Below, one piece after another: positions 42,765-51,177 of a DNA stretch of 64,000 bases. The translations under genes were made by a program, and so were the position numbers. The notes beneath the pieces are model-generated. The model was not told the DNA's origin. It worked only from the letters and a program-made list of their open reading frames with translations, and ran no database searches. The stretch's first letter is position 1, and each line of letters opens with the position of its first letter. Origin of the DNA: JAKACA01 sp050744865 (GTDB taxonomy: Bacteria > Actinomycetota > Acidimicrobiia > Acidimicrobiales > Bog-793); the NCBI GenBank assembly GCA_050744865.1, contig JBOGHW010000032.1, forward strand, positions 1 to 64,000, read 5' to 3'.

Positions 42765-42796
42765 GCCGCCGACACTACCGGCTGGCGCCTGCAGCC

Positions 42797-43990
42797 GTGA
42801 GGCCCGCTGTGAGCCTTAGACTCGCCAACTTGTCCGATCCAGGTTCACCCAGCCGCCCGCAACGGCCCGTCCTCGTTATCGGGACGCTCGTGGTTGCCAT
42901 CGTCGCCCTGACAACTGTCGGCATCGTGCTGGCTGCGCACGACCGCGGCCCCACCCGCGCTGCCTCCGTCCCGACTTCACAGCCGCCGGCAGGTGCCGGC
43001 ATCCGCGTGGTGGGGACGCAGATCCTCGGCCCCGGCGGCAAGCCCTTCGTCCCTTACGGGATCGTCGTCACCGGGTTCTCGGACAGCGGGTGGAGGGCCA
43101 GCCTGCCAAGCGACAACGCCCAGATCAAGGCGATAGCCACGGCCTGGCACGGCAACACCGTGCGCCTTCAGGTGGCGCCGGAGGACCTGTTCCCCGGCGG
43201 GAGCACACACCCGGACGCCACCTTCCTGGCGGACCTCAACAAGACTGTCACCTACGCCAGGTCGCTCGGTCTGGTGGTCATCATCACCGCCCAGACCGAG
43301 CACAGTACGCAGGCCACGATGCCCGACGCATCGATCGTGGCCTTCTGGAAGTTGATCGCGCCCGCCTACTCCCACGACCCGGACGTATGGTTCGACCTAT
43401 TCAACGAACCGCGTCTCAAGCACGCCGAGAGCTCGGTCTGGGACATCTGGCAGAACGGCGGGGACGGCTACGTGGGCATGCAGAGCCTCGTCGACACGAT
43501 CCGGGCTTCGGCCGGCAACGTCATCCTCGCCGAGGGAGTGGACTTCGCACGCACTCTCGCCGGGCTCTCGGGCCATTGGCTGTCTGGCTACAACATCGTC
43601 TACGAAGTGCACGCCTTCTTCGTGCGCCCGGGCGACGTGACACCGACGGCCTGGAGCCGCAACTGGGGAAACCTCTCCAAGAAGGTGCCGATCGTGATAG
43701 GAGCCTGGTCGGAGTACGCGGCAAAGAAGGCCGACTGCGTCACGAACGCCAAGACTCTGGTGCCCGAGTTCCTCGACTACGTGAACAGTCACGGCCTAGG
43801 CCTCATCGGTTGGACCCTCCGGCCCGGCGTGCTCATCGACGGGACGGATCTCGCCAAGCCGACGACATTCAGCCCGGACGCTCCCTACGTCTGCAGCAAC
43901 CAGGAGGCGAAGGCCGACCCTCAGGGCGCCGGCCAGGACCTGATGAGATTCTTCGCCGCCAACGCGCTGCCGGCTCCCGCGGTGGGGTGA
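42797..43990 (+). CDS. Membrane-anchored GH5-like glycoside hydrolase
   Basis: 397 residues from GTG 42797 (GTG 42809 also possible; the TTG at 42755 overlaps the divergent gene and is rejected). One signal-anchor span (about 25-46) precedes a TIM-barrel of the cellulase family 5 type. The acid/base Glu is in WFDLFNEPRL; the nucleophile is probably the Glu of IGAWSEYAAK. Upstream HGNTVRLQVAPEDLF is the conserved strand with Arg. Inside a polysaccharide locus such enzymes often trim or release the nascent polymer. It is convergent with the GT4 gene, two bases apart. Confidence 0.8.
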   Translation: MRPAVSLRLANLSDPGSPSRPQRPVLVIGTLVVAIVALTTVGIVLAAHDRGPTRAASVPTSQPPAGAGIRVVGTQILGPGGKPFVPYGIVVTGFSDSGWRASLPSDNAQIKAIATAWHGNTVRLQVAPEDLFPGGSTHPDATFLADLNKTVTYARSLGLVVIITAQTEHSTQATMPDASIVAFWKLIAPAYSHDPDVWFDLFNEPRLKHAESSVWDIWQNGGDGYVGMQSLVDTIRASAGNVILAEGVDFARTLAGLSGHWLSGYNIVYEVHAFFVRPGDVTPTAWSRNWGNLSKKVPIVIGAWSEYAAKKADCVTNAKTLVPEFLDYVNSHGLGLIGWTLRPGVLIDGTDLAKPTTFSPDAPYVCSNQEAKADPQGAGQDLMRFFAANALPAPAVG

Positions 43991-43992
43991 TC

Positions 43993-45162
43993 TCAGCGCC
44001 GGCCGGCAGCGGGCCGGGCGGCACCGGAGGCGGGCATCTGGTCGGCCGTCTGGCGAGGCGTCTGGCCGGCTGTCTGCAGCAGCACCTCCAGGGCGGACGT
44101 GCCGCCGGAAGCGTAGGCAGGACTCACACCGGCCGGTTCGGAGGGCGGGAGGGACAGCGCCTCCTCGATTGCCATCGCCAGGGCGCCGGCGTCTCCTGCA
44201 GGCACGAGCACGTGCCCGGGCGTGCCTTCGACCATCTCGGCGAGCGGCCCTACGCGTGTGGCGATCACCTGGGTGCCCGACGCCAAAGCTTCCTGCACGA
44301 CGAGGCAGCCGCCCTCGGTGAAGCTCGGCACGACGCAGACCCAGGCGCGCCTCAGCCACTCGTAGCGCTCGTCGCCGTACACCGGCCCGACGCGCACGAC
44401 GCGCTCGTCGCCGTCGATGATCTCGAGCGCCCTGGACCACTCCGCCTGCCCACAGAAACGTGCCTCGTAGCCCGGCAGCCGCCTGTACTCCGGCCCGACC
44501 AGCACGAGCCGGGCGGGGACCGTTACCTGCCTGAAGGCGGACATCAGGACCTGGCAGCCTTTGGCGGGCGAGATGACGCCGAGGTACACCACCGTCGGCT
44601 CGGCTGACTTGGGACGCGAGCGCGCCTCAGCCACCGCAGCCGGCAGGCTCGGACGGTTGGGCACGAACGTCGTGGCACGGCCGCAGAAGCGCAGCCCCCT
44701 TACGTTGGCGACGAAAGACGTCCGCGGCATCCTGGCAACGATTCGATAGGCAAGCTTGGCGACCCGGGGGCGCGTCTGCATCTCGGCCCGGAACTCGCCG
44801 TGCAGGTGCACGACAGTGGACCGCCGAGCGCCTCCGCTCAGCGCGGCCAGGGCAAGGGCGGCGATGTCGCGGCCGAGGCCCCAGCCTTGCTGGGACAGCG
44901 GTGCGTACACGACGGTCCCAGCTCGGCGATGCCTGAAACATGCCCGCGCCAACCCGGCGATAGTCGAGGCGGCACCGCCGAGCGCGTTGAACGAGAACCA
45001 CCCGCGTTCGTCGCTCGGCGTGTATGCGGACCAGTCCAGCCACTCGAAGCGGGCACCCGAAGCCTCCAGCGCGTGTTTGAGGTCGTTGTTGAGCTGCTCG
45101 ACACCGCTCTGGCGGACGTCGGTCCGGCCCACGCAAACGACAAGAGCGCCGCTGCCGCGCAT
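43993..45162 (-). CDS. Glycosyltransferase family 4 (GT-B)
   Basis: 389 residues. The C-terminal half has the GT4 donor-site pattern SFTEGGCLVVQEALASGTQV (E-x7-E), preceded by VYLGVISPAKGCQVLMSAF. The N-terminal half shows acceptor-domain strands (VVHLHGEFRAEM). It adds one sugar of the repeat unit; donor and linkage are unknown. The last ~45 residues are an Ala/Gln/Thr-rich extension with repeated QTPRQTADQ. It follows the DUF354 gene by 3 bases. Confidence 0.88.
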   Translation of the reverse strand: MRGSGALVVCVGRTDVRQSGVEQLNNDLKHALEASGARFEWLDWSAYTPSDERGWFSFNALGGAASTIAGLARACFRHRRAGTVVYAPLSQQGWGLGRDIAALALAALSGGARRSTVVHLHGEFRAEMQTRPRVAKLAYRIVARMPRTSFVANVRGLRFCGRATTFVPNRPSLPAAVAEARSRPKSAEPTVVYLGVISPAKGCQVLMSAFRQVTVPARLVLVGPEYRRLPGYEARFCGQAEWSRALEIIDGDERVVRVGPVYGDERYEWLRRAWVCVVPSFTEGGCLVVQEALASGTQVIATRVGPLAEMVEGTPGHVLVPAGDAGALAMAIEEALSLPPSEPAGVSPAYASGGTSALEVLLQTAGQTPRQTADQMPASGAARPAAGRR

Positions 45163-45165
45163 GCC

Positions 45166-46188
45166 TCAAGCAGCCACAAGCGGGTGGACCCTGCTCAGCA
45201 GCAGGGCGACGAACGATCGGAGCGCTTCTCTGCCAGGCGCCCGGCGCTCGCCCATCACCTGTCGTGCGGGGAGGTCGAGATCCTTCAGGTCCCGCAGGCA
45301 GACCAAACGGCCTTTGGTCTCCAGCCAGCTGTCGACGGCTGCCGGCTTGCCCTCGAAGATCGAGTAGGTAGGCGTGCCCAGCACCGCCGACTCCCTGGTC
45401 ATGGATCCGCCGCCACCCACGAAGACGTCAGCGGCATAGAGGAGGTCTGGGCCCGACACGGGGTCGAAGAGAACACGCACACCCTGGCGGTGTTCGTAAC
45501 GCTCTCCCTGTGATCTCGTGCGCGGGCTGATAAGGACCGAGCAGCCGAGCTCAGCGAGCCTGTCGATTACGGCGTCGCAGATCGAGTTGGCGTGGCGATG
45601 GTAGAGCGCGCCTTCGGCCGCCGGCCTCACGACGGCGAGACGATCCCTCTCGCCAACCCCGAGCTTGGCCCTGAACCCCGCTTCTGGCCGGAAGCCCGCC
45701 AATGCGATGTCCTCCTTGAGTCCGGCATAGGGCATGTAGCGGCGGCGGGACAGCCCGAACTTGCGCACGGCTCCGTAGGGGATCACGTCAGGCAGGGCCA
45801 CCAGGTTCGACGCTCGGAAGCCGACGTGGTTGGCGGGGTGGTGCTCGTAGTCCATCATCGTCACCGACGGGACCCGCAAGGCGCGGGCCGCCACTGCCTG
45901 GGCATTGGAGGCGTGACCGAGGGCGACGTCGACGTGCTGGCGGCGCATTGCCAAATAAAGAGCAGCAGCGCGGCCGGCAATTGCCGTCCCCTTCGAGGCC
46001 TGGTCCATCCGGAATCCCTGCGACCCGATGACTTGCGTGTCGGGCCACGTACGTTCTGCCAATGCTCTGGCCTGCCCGCGGTCCCAGACCGTGAACACGA
46101 ACCTGTGGCCCTCTTCCTGCAGCGCCTCGACGACCGGCTTGAAGACCGTCACGTTGGGCGCGTTGGCTATGTCAACCCACCACTTCAT
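45166..46188 (-). CDS. DUF354 family protein (GT-B-like)
   Basis: 340 residues. The opening MKWWVDIANAPNVTVFKPVV, the middle MMDYEHHPANHVGF and the C-terminal VFVGGGGSMTRESAVLGTP match DUF354, a family with a UDP-GlcNAc-2-epimerase/glycosyltransferase-B-like fold found in polysaccharide clusters. It may transfer or modify a UDP-HexNAc-derived sugar. It lies in a same-strand run with the nucleotide-sugar dehydrogenase upstream and the GT4 downstream. Confidence 0.82.
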   Translation of the reverse strand: MKWWVDIANAPNVTVFKPVVEALQEEGHRFVFTVWDRGQARALAERTWPDTQVIGSQGFRMDQASKGTAIAGRAAALYLAMRRQHVDVALGHASNAQAVAARALRVPSVTMMDYEHHPANHVGFRASNLVALPDVIPYGAVRKFGLSRRRYMPYAGLKEDIALAGFRPEAGFRAKLGVGERDRLAVVRPAAEGALYHRHANSICDAVIDRLAELGCSVLISPRTRSQGERYEHRQGVRVLFDPVSGPDLLYAADVFVGGGGSMTRESAVLGTPTYSIFEGKPAAVDSWLETKGRLVCLRDLKDLDLPARQVMGERRAPGREALRSFVALLLSRVHPLVAA

Positions 46189-46221
46189 CTCAGTTCCCCC
46201 CTGTTTTGCTTGATCAACTAG

Positions 46222-47493
46222 TCAGAGATGCTCCACGCCCTCCCGGAATACCTTGTGCCTCGTGTCGAGGAAGCATTTCGAAGCCTCCGCCAACGAGCGC
46301 AAGTCGAAGTCGTCATGGTCCGTGAGCAACAGGACGCCGTCGGCGCGGGCTGCCTCGGCTGGGGAAGCTTCTACTCTCGTCACGCGGTCGTCCAGCGGGT
46401 TCGGCCCGGCCATGCAGTCAGCCAGCCTGACAGTGGCCCCGAGGTCGAGCAGCCGCTCGACCACCGGGACGGCTGGAGACTGGCGCGAGTCCGAGGAATT
46501 CGCCTTGTAGCCGAGGCCGAGCACAAGGATCGTCGAGCCCTTGACGGAGCGCTCGCGCTCGTTGAACATCAACATCAGGCGCCGCACGACGTAGTCCGGC
46601 ATGTGCTCGTTGACGTCGTTGGCGATCTCGACAAACCTGAACGGGTGCCCTAGGCGCCTCGACACGCGCCACGACAAGTACGTCGGGTCGACGGGGATGC
46701 AATGCCCTCCGACTCCAGGGCCGGGCAGGAACTGCATGTAGCCGAAGGGCTTGGTGGCCGCCCCTCGCAGTGCTTCCCAGATGTCTATGCCGAGCTCGAA
46801 CGACGCCATCGCCAGCTCGTTGACCAAGGCGATGTTGACGTGGCGGAAGGTGTTCTCGACGAGCTTGGCCAGCTCGGCCTCGGCCGTTCCTGTCATCGCC
46901 ACGGTATGGTCGACGACAGTGTCGTAGAACGCCTTGACGACCGCCAGGGAACCCTCGTCGATGCCCGCCACGAGCTTCGGCGTGTTCCGGAGATGCCACT
47001 CCGGGTTACCGGGGTCGATCCGCTCAGGGCTGTAGCCGAGGTGGAAGTCGACGCCGGCCAATAGGCCGGAGCCACGCTCGAGGATGGGCGCGACGACCTC
47101 GTCAGTCGTCCCGGGGTAAGTCGTCGACTCCAGCACGACGCAACAGCCTGGCGTCAGGTACGGCGTCAGCAGCTCACAGGCCTGCTCGATGTAAGAGACA
47201 TCGGGCAGTCCTTCGCGCAGCGGTGTCGGCACTGTGATGACAGCCACGGCGAAGCCTTCGAGCGCGACGATGTCGGTCGTCGGGCGATACCTGCCTGTCG
47301 CCAGAGCCACCTGCAGGTGCTCGTCTGTGACATCTTCGATGTAGGACTCCCCTGCCGCCAAGGAGTCGACGCGCAGCTTGTCGACGTCGTAGCCGACCAC
47401 GTCATAGCCTGCCTCGACCGCCCTCACGGCCAAGGGCAGGCCGACGTAGCCCTGTCCTACTACTGCAACTAACCCCCCAGTCACTTTTTTCAC
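46222..47493 (-). CDS. UDP-N-acetylhexosamine 6-dehydrogenase (WecC/WbpA-like)
   Basis: 423 residues. NAD-dependent four-electron oxidation of a UDP-sugar C6 to the uronate. Rossmann motif VVGQGYVGLPLA (about 10-21), ESTTYPGTTDE, GYSPERIDPGN, catalytic Cys in PGPGVGGHCIPVDPTYLSW, and the C-terminal VLGLGYKANSSDSRQSPA. These fit the UDP-GlcNAc/UDP-ManNAc dehydrogenase branch. With the wecB-like epimerase in the same cluster, UDP-ManNAcA is the most likely product; UDP-GlcNAcA is the alternative. The 5' end is 42 bases from the upstream sulfotransferase stop. Confidence 0.88.
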   Translation of the reverse strand: MKKVTGGLVAVVGQGYVGLPLAVRAVEAGYDVVGYDVDKLRVDSLAAGESYIEDVTDEHLQVALATGRYRPTTDIVALEGFAVAVITVPTPLREGLPDVSYIEQACELLTPYLTPGCCVVLESTTYPGTTDEVVAPILERGSGLLAGVDFHLGYSPERIDPGNPEWHLRNTPKLVAGIDEGSLAVVKAFYDTVVDHTVAMTGTAEAELAKLVENTFRHVNIALVNELAMASFELGIDIWEALRGAATKPFGYMQFLPGPGVGGHCIPVDPTYLSWRVSRRLGHPFRFVEIANDVNEHMPDYVVRRLMLMFNERERSVKGSTILVLGLGYKANSSDSRQSPAVPVVERLLDLGATVRLADCMAGPNPLDDRVTRVEASPAEAARADGVLLLTDHDDFDLRSLAEASKCFLDTRHKVFREGVEHL

Positions 47494-47535
47494 CTTACGT
47501 TACGTGCCGGGGAAACTGCAAACTTGGAGCCGTCT

Positions 47536-48399
47536 TCACACCCACATCTCCCGCCCGAGCAACTCGAACAGCTCGTTGTTGTGTCGTGCGAAGTGGCCGC
47601 GGAGGCTGTCGATGGTGCTGCTCGGAGCGTCCGACGCCCGGGCCGCCCCGTTGAGGACGGGCAAGCTCGAGGAGCTGGCCGGAAGACCCAGCCACTCGAG
47701 GACCTCGCCGGCAGCCACCGGGTCGCGGAGCACCTGCTCGCTCTCGACGACAAGGAGCCGGTCCCGCCCGACTGCTTCGAACCAGCGACGCAGCTGCGAT
47801 GCGTACTCCCCCCTGGCGGCATAGGAGTGGTGCTGGTGGGAGTAATGCCCCTCCCCGCGGAGGACGACGTCATGCGAACCCTGCAGGCGCTCGGCCTCGA
47901 GGGCTATCGCCCTGTCGAATGGTTCGTGCTCGTGACCGGCCGCGTACTCGTGCCAGTACTGGCTGACGGCCCGGGCCACAGGCTCGCGCAACAGGGCGAC
48001 GTAACGAGTCGCGCCGTCGAGGTCTCGGGCAGCCCGCTCCGGCGAGAGGGGGTGGAAGAGCATGTAAGGGCTCGCCTCGCCCGTGGCCATGCCCGGGCGG
48101 CCCGCCCGGAAGTGCGACTTGTACCAGTTCTCTCCGCGGTCGTAATTGACGTCGAAGTAGTGGATCTCTTTCCTGACCGCCGCCATGGCGCCGGGTTGCG
48201 AGCAGATCCACTCGTACACCGACGTCGTGCCGGCCCGTTGCGCACCGATGATCACGAACGACGGGAGGGGGCGCCGGCCTGGCGTGGCCAGGCGCAACCG
48301 GTAGCCCGGCAGCCGCGACAGTGCCCGCACCTGCGAACGAGCGCGAGCTTTCGCACCAGCCCGGGCGGAGGCAGGGTCGGAGCGAGGGTCGGCGCTCAT
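47536..48399 (-). CDS. Sulfotransferase (Sulfotransfer_1 type)
   Basis: 287 residues from ATG 48399, which overlaps the wecB-like stop (ATGA). The PAPS-binding loop is PSFVIIGAQRAGTTSVYEWI (about 46-65), the 3'-phosphate motif YVALLREPVARAVSQYWHE, and GRDRLLVVESEQVLRDP the late conserved region. KEIHYFDVNYDRGENWYKSH is typical of heparan-sulfate-type sulfotransferases. It is predicted to sulfate the polysaccharide in the cytoplasm or at the membrane. Confidence 0.9.
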   Translation of the reverse strand: MSADPRSDPASARAGAKARARSQVRALSRLPGYRLRLATPGRRPLPSFVIIGAQRAGTTSVYEWICSQPGAMAAVRKEIHYFDVNYDRGENWYKSHFRAGRPGMATGEASPYMLFHPLSPERAARDLDGATRYVALLREPVARAVSQYWHEYAAGHEHEPFDRAIALEAERLQGSHDVVLRGEGHYSHQHHSYAARGEYASQLRRWFEAVGRDRLLVVESEQVLRDPVAAGEVLEWLGLPASSSSLPVLNGAARASDAPSSTIDSLRGHFARHNNELFELLGREMWV

Positions 48400-49484
48400 G
48401 GCAGCGCCTCTGCCAGCACGGCCGCCACCCTCTCTGCTGCCCGGCCGTCCCAAAACGGCGGCCGGAACGGACCGGGCGGGGCACCATGGACAGCCAAGCG
48501 CCGGTTCGCTGCCGCGACGATCCGTCCCGGCTCGGTCCCGACGATCTCGTTGCGCCCACCCTGCAACGTGATCGGGCGCTCGGTCTCGTCCCGGAGGGTC
48601 AGGCAGGGTATCCCCAGCACCACGGCCTCTTCCTGGATGCCACCGGAGTCGGTGAGGACGAGAGACGACGAGGCCAAGAGGCCGATGAAGTCGGGGTAAT
48701 TGACGGGTGGGAGCACCGTCACGCCATCTCCGAGCCCAATCCCTCCCAACTCCAGGCGCTGCCGGGTACGCGGGTGAACGGCGAACAGCAGGGGCAGCGT
48801 CTCGCTGATGGTGGCGAGAGCCGAGACCAAGCCGGCCAGAACGGCGGGTTGGTCGACGTTGGCCGGACGGTGCAGCGTGACGACGCCGAAGTCGCTCCCG
48901 GCGACGCCGTAGCGACGGCGGATCTCGGCGGTGTCGAGGCGCGGCAGCACCCAGTCGAGCGAGTCGATCATGACGTTGCCGACCAAGTGGACCGCCTCGG
49001 GCGGGACCGCCTCAGCCACCAGGTTGGCGATGGCGTCGGGCGACGGCGAGAAAAGCCACCGCGCCATGTGGTCGGTGAGGATGCGGTTGCGTTCCTCAGG
49101 CATCGAGGAGTTGAAGCTGCGCAGCCCGGCTTCGACGTGACCTACCGGCACGCCAACGGTGGACGACACCAGGGCAGCGGCCAACGTCGAGCTGACGTCG
49201 CCGACAACGAGCGTGCAGTCGGGCTTCACGTCCTCCAAGACGGTCTCGAGCCGCTCCATGATCGCGGCAATCTGGCGAGCTTGTGTACTCGCACCGACAT
49301 CGAGGCGAATGTCGGCGGCCGGTAGCTCGAGAGCCATGATGATGTCGTCGGACATCGAAGCGTCGAAGTGCTGCCCCGTGTGCACGAGCACTGGCTCGAC
49401 GCCGGGCAGGGCAGTCAGAGCCCGGTGCAGCGGAGCCACTTTGACGAAGTTGGGCCGCGTCCCGAACACCAGGAGGGGCCTCAC
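48396..49484 (-). CDS. wecB: UDP-N-acetylglucosamine 2-epimerase, non-hydrolysing
   Basis: 362 residues from GTG 49484 (VRPLLVFGTRPNFVKVAPLH), whose GTGA overlaps the upstream stop; ATG 49514 would add ten residues inside the previous gene. Converts UDP-GlcNAc to UDP-ManNAc. Motifs: FGTRPNFVKVAP, HTGQHFDASM, GDVSSTLAAAL, HVEAGLRSFNSSMPEERNR, TLHRPANVDQP, LTDSGGIQEEAVVLGIPCLT. Together with the dehydrogenase this gives a route to UDP-ManNAcA. Confidence 0.93.
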   Translation of the reverse strand: MRPLLVFGTRPNFVKVAPLHRALTALPGVEPVLVHTGQHFDASMSDDIIMALELPAADIRLDVGASTQARQIAAIMERLETVLEDVKPDCTLVVGDVSSTLAAALVSSTVGVPVGHVEAGLRSFNSSMPEERNRILTDHMARWLFSPSPDAIANLVAEAVPPEAVHLVGNVMIDSLDWVLPRLDTAEIRRRYGVAGSDFGVVTLHRPANVDQPAVLAGLVSALATISETLPLLFAVHPRTRQRLELGGIGLGDGVTVLPPVNYPDFIGLLASSSLVLTDSGGIQEEAVVLGIPCLTLRDETERPITLQGGRNEIVGTEPGRIVAAANRRLAVHGAPPGPFRPPFWDGRAAERVAAVLAEALP

Positions 49485-50134
49485 GGGCGAGCTCCGAGGA
49501 CGGTGGCCAGGCACCCGCCGGCCGGCTCGACTTCGACCGGGCCGCCAGTCACGACGGCCCGCGCCAAGCGCGAAGTCGCCAGCGTGGTCCAGAGCGACAA
49601 CCGGAAGTCAGACTCCGCCGTCTCCTCGCCACGCAACAGAGCCACGAAGCCCGCCATCTCCTCGGCGTGCCCCTTGGCCGGTGCCTTCCAGCGCCGCTTG
49701 GCCGCGCCAGTTCCCCAGATCGACAGAGTGCGAGGTATAACGACGTACTCGCAATGGTTGGCATAACCGGCCCCGGCGCAGGCGACCAGCTCGCCCGGGC
49801 GGATGTCGCCAACCCCTGAGCCGACCTCCACGACGGTGCCGGCCGACGAATAGCCCGTCAGCATGGGGCTCGAGAGCCTGTCGCTCACAACTCTCCACGT
49901 CTCGACCGGCCCGGTCAGCCGGACACTCTGCATGACTTGGTGCACCTGGTCGGGCCGCCTGCGGGCTTTGCCAAGCAGCGAGTCCTTCCCGGTCTGAAGG
50001 CGCGCCCGCTCGGTCCCGGCACTGATGAGCGAGAAGTGGTTGCGCACGAGGACCTGGCCGGGCCTGGTGCTCGGCGCCGGTACGTCGGCAACCGAGATCC
50101 TGCCGTCCTTTGCCCGGAAGAGAACTGCTTTCAT
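49481..50134 (-). CDS. Internally deleted bi-domain oxidoreductase (zinc-dehydrogenase N-terminus joined to Gfo/Idh/MocA C-terminus)
   Basis: 217 residues. Residues 1-~133 are the N-terminal GroES-like part of a zinc-type dehydrogenase (MKAVLFRAKDGRISVADVPA, ISAGTERARLQTGKDSLLGK, GYSSAGTVVEVGSGV, CAGAGYANHCEYVVIP). From about 134 (RTLSIWGTGAAKRRWKAPAK, then GHAEEMAGFVALL) the sequence matches the extreme C-terminus of the Gfo/Idh/MocA half of the ~700-residue bi-domain oxidoreductases found in polysaccharide clusters. About 500 residues, including both Rossmann folds, are missing in frame. It cannot bind NAD as an oxidoreductase and is probably a remnant kept by the overlapping starts and stops (ATGA upstream, GTGA downstream). 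Confidence 0.75.
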   Translation of the reverse strand: MKAVLFRAKDGRISVADVPAPSTRPGQVLVRNHFSLISAGTERARLQTGKDSLLGKARRRPDQVHQVMQSVRLTGPVETWRVVSDRLSSPMLTGYSSAGTVVEVGSGVGDIRPGELVACAGAGYANHCEYVVIPRTLSIWGTGAAKRRWKAPAKGHAEEMAGFVALLRGEETAESDFRLSLWTTLATSRLARAVVTGGPVEVEPAGGCLATVLGARP

Positions 50135-51177
50135 GATCCTGGTCGTCCCTTGGTCAGATCCTCGCCAACAGATGCGCGCGGGCGCCAGCCAAGTGCCTTG
50201 CTGCCCCCCTTCCGGTCGACCCTACTCAAGGCCGCCAGCCCGTCGGTGCTCGTCCTGCTCGGCAACAGCGGGTAGCCGTAGCGGTGCAGGAGGGGGACGG
50301 CCGGCAGCGTCGCCTTGCCGAGATCGCGTCCTGACATTGCCTGGCGCCAGCGCTCGTCCAGCGCCAGCTCGACGGTGCCTGACTGGAAGCGGTTCGGATT
50401 GCCGCCCACGAGGTGACACGACGACCCCACGTGGACGGCACCGCTGCCTTCGAGCGGTAGGTCCTCGGCCCTGCAGCCGAAAGCTTCCGCAGCCGCGCCG
50501 AGCACCTGTCGGGGCGCTGTCACGAAGTCCTCGTAGCGCAAGCGCTGGTAGCGCGAGCCGAGCCGCCTGCGCACGAAGAGCTCCGCCTCGCCGTTGGCGG
50601 CGGCCCACCAGAACGAGCTCATGGCCGGGCTGAACGTCTGCAACGACTCTCCTTGCCGACCCGGGTCGGCCGTCGGCCGTGACCACGAGAAGGCCGCCGC
50701 CCGCGGGTCGCGGACGAGGTGGATCACATACAGGTCGACTCGCGGATCCCTGCAGAGGATGAGGATGTCACTCACGAACTTGGACGAGTCGATGACACCT
50801 GTCGTGCCGCAGTAGGCGGTGGCCGCCTGGTACAGATTCACGAGGAGCTCGCCGTAGGGATTGAGCGGACGTCCCGGGCGCCGGCGCAGCTCCCACCACA
50901 AGCGGGGGATGTGACGTTGGCGCTCCTCGGCGGCTCGCAGCGAGGTTGCCTGCTGCTCGTCGATACCGCTTGACGCCAGGGCGTCCTTCAGCACGACGGA
51001 CCAGAAGTCGCAGTCCAGCACGGTGCTGCCACACGAGCAGCGGTGGGCGGCGACACCCCGGTCGTCGAACAGGTCGCGCACCTCGCCGAGGGACGTGAAC
51101 CCAGGCAGCTGGCCAAGGATCCGGTCGAGCAGTGTCGACCCGCTACGCCCGTGGCCCGTCACGCAGACGACCTTCAT
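50131..51177 (-). CDS. Sulfotransferase family protein
   Basis: 348 residues. The PAPS loop CVTGHGRSGSTLLDRILGQL is at the very N-terminus, followed by the Cys-rich HRCSCGSTVLDCDFW, and YVIHLVRDPRAAAFSWSRP (3'-phosphate site). The C-terminal half of the fused protein encoded just upstream has the same layout (GSMRSGSTL, CSCGAEAVDCPVW, LLRDPRAVAWS), so the two are paralogous sulfotransferases. Its start overlaps the upstream stop as ATGA. The acceptor sugar is unknown. Confidence 0.85.
   Translation of the reverse strand: MKVVCVTGHGRSGSTLLDRILGQLPGFTSLGEVRDLFDDRGVAAHRCSCGSTVLDCDFWSVVLKDALASSGIDEQQATSLRAAEERQRHIPRLWWELRRRPGRPLNPYGELLVNLYQAATAYCGTTGVIDSSKFVSDILILCRDPRVDLYVIHLVRDPRAAAFSWSRPTADPGRQGESLQTFSPAMSSFWWAAANGEAELFVRRRLGSRYQRLRYEDFVTAPRQVLGAAAEAFGCRAEDLPLEGSGAVHVGSSCHLVGGNPNRFQSGTVELALDERWRQAMSGRDLGKATLPAVPLLHRYGYPLLPSRTSTDGLAALSRVDRKGGSKALGWRPRASVGEDLTKGRPGS

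Noticed and set aside
43090..44607. A 505-codon plus-strand frame across the GH5 and GT4 genes
   Set aside because: Arg/Gly-rich translation with no family motifs; both strands are already explained by recognisable enzymes.
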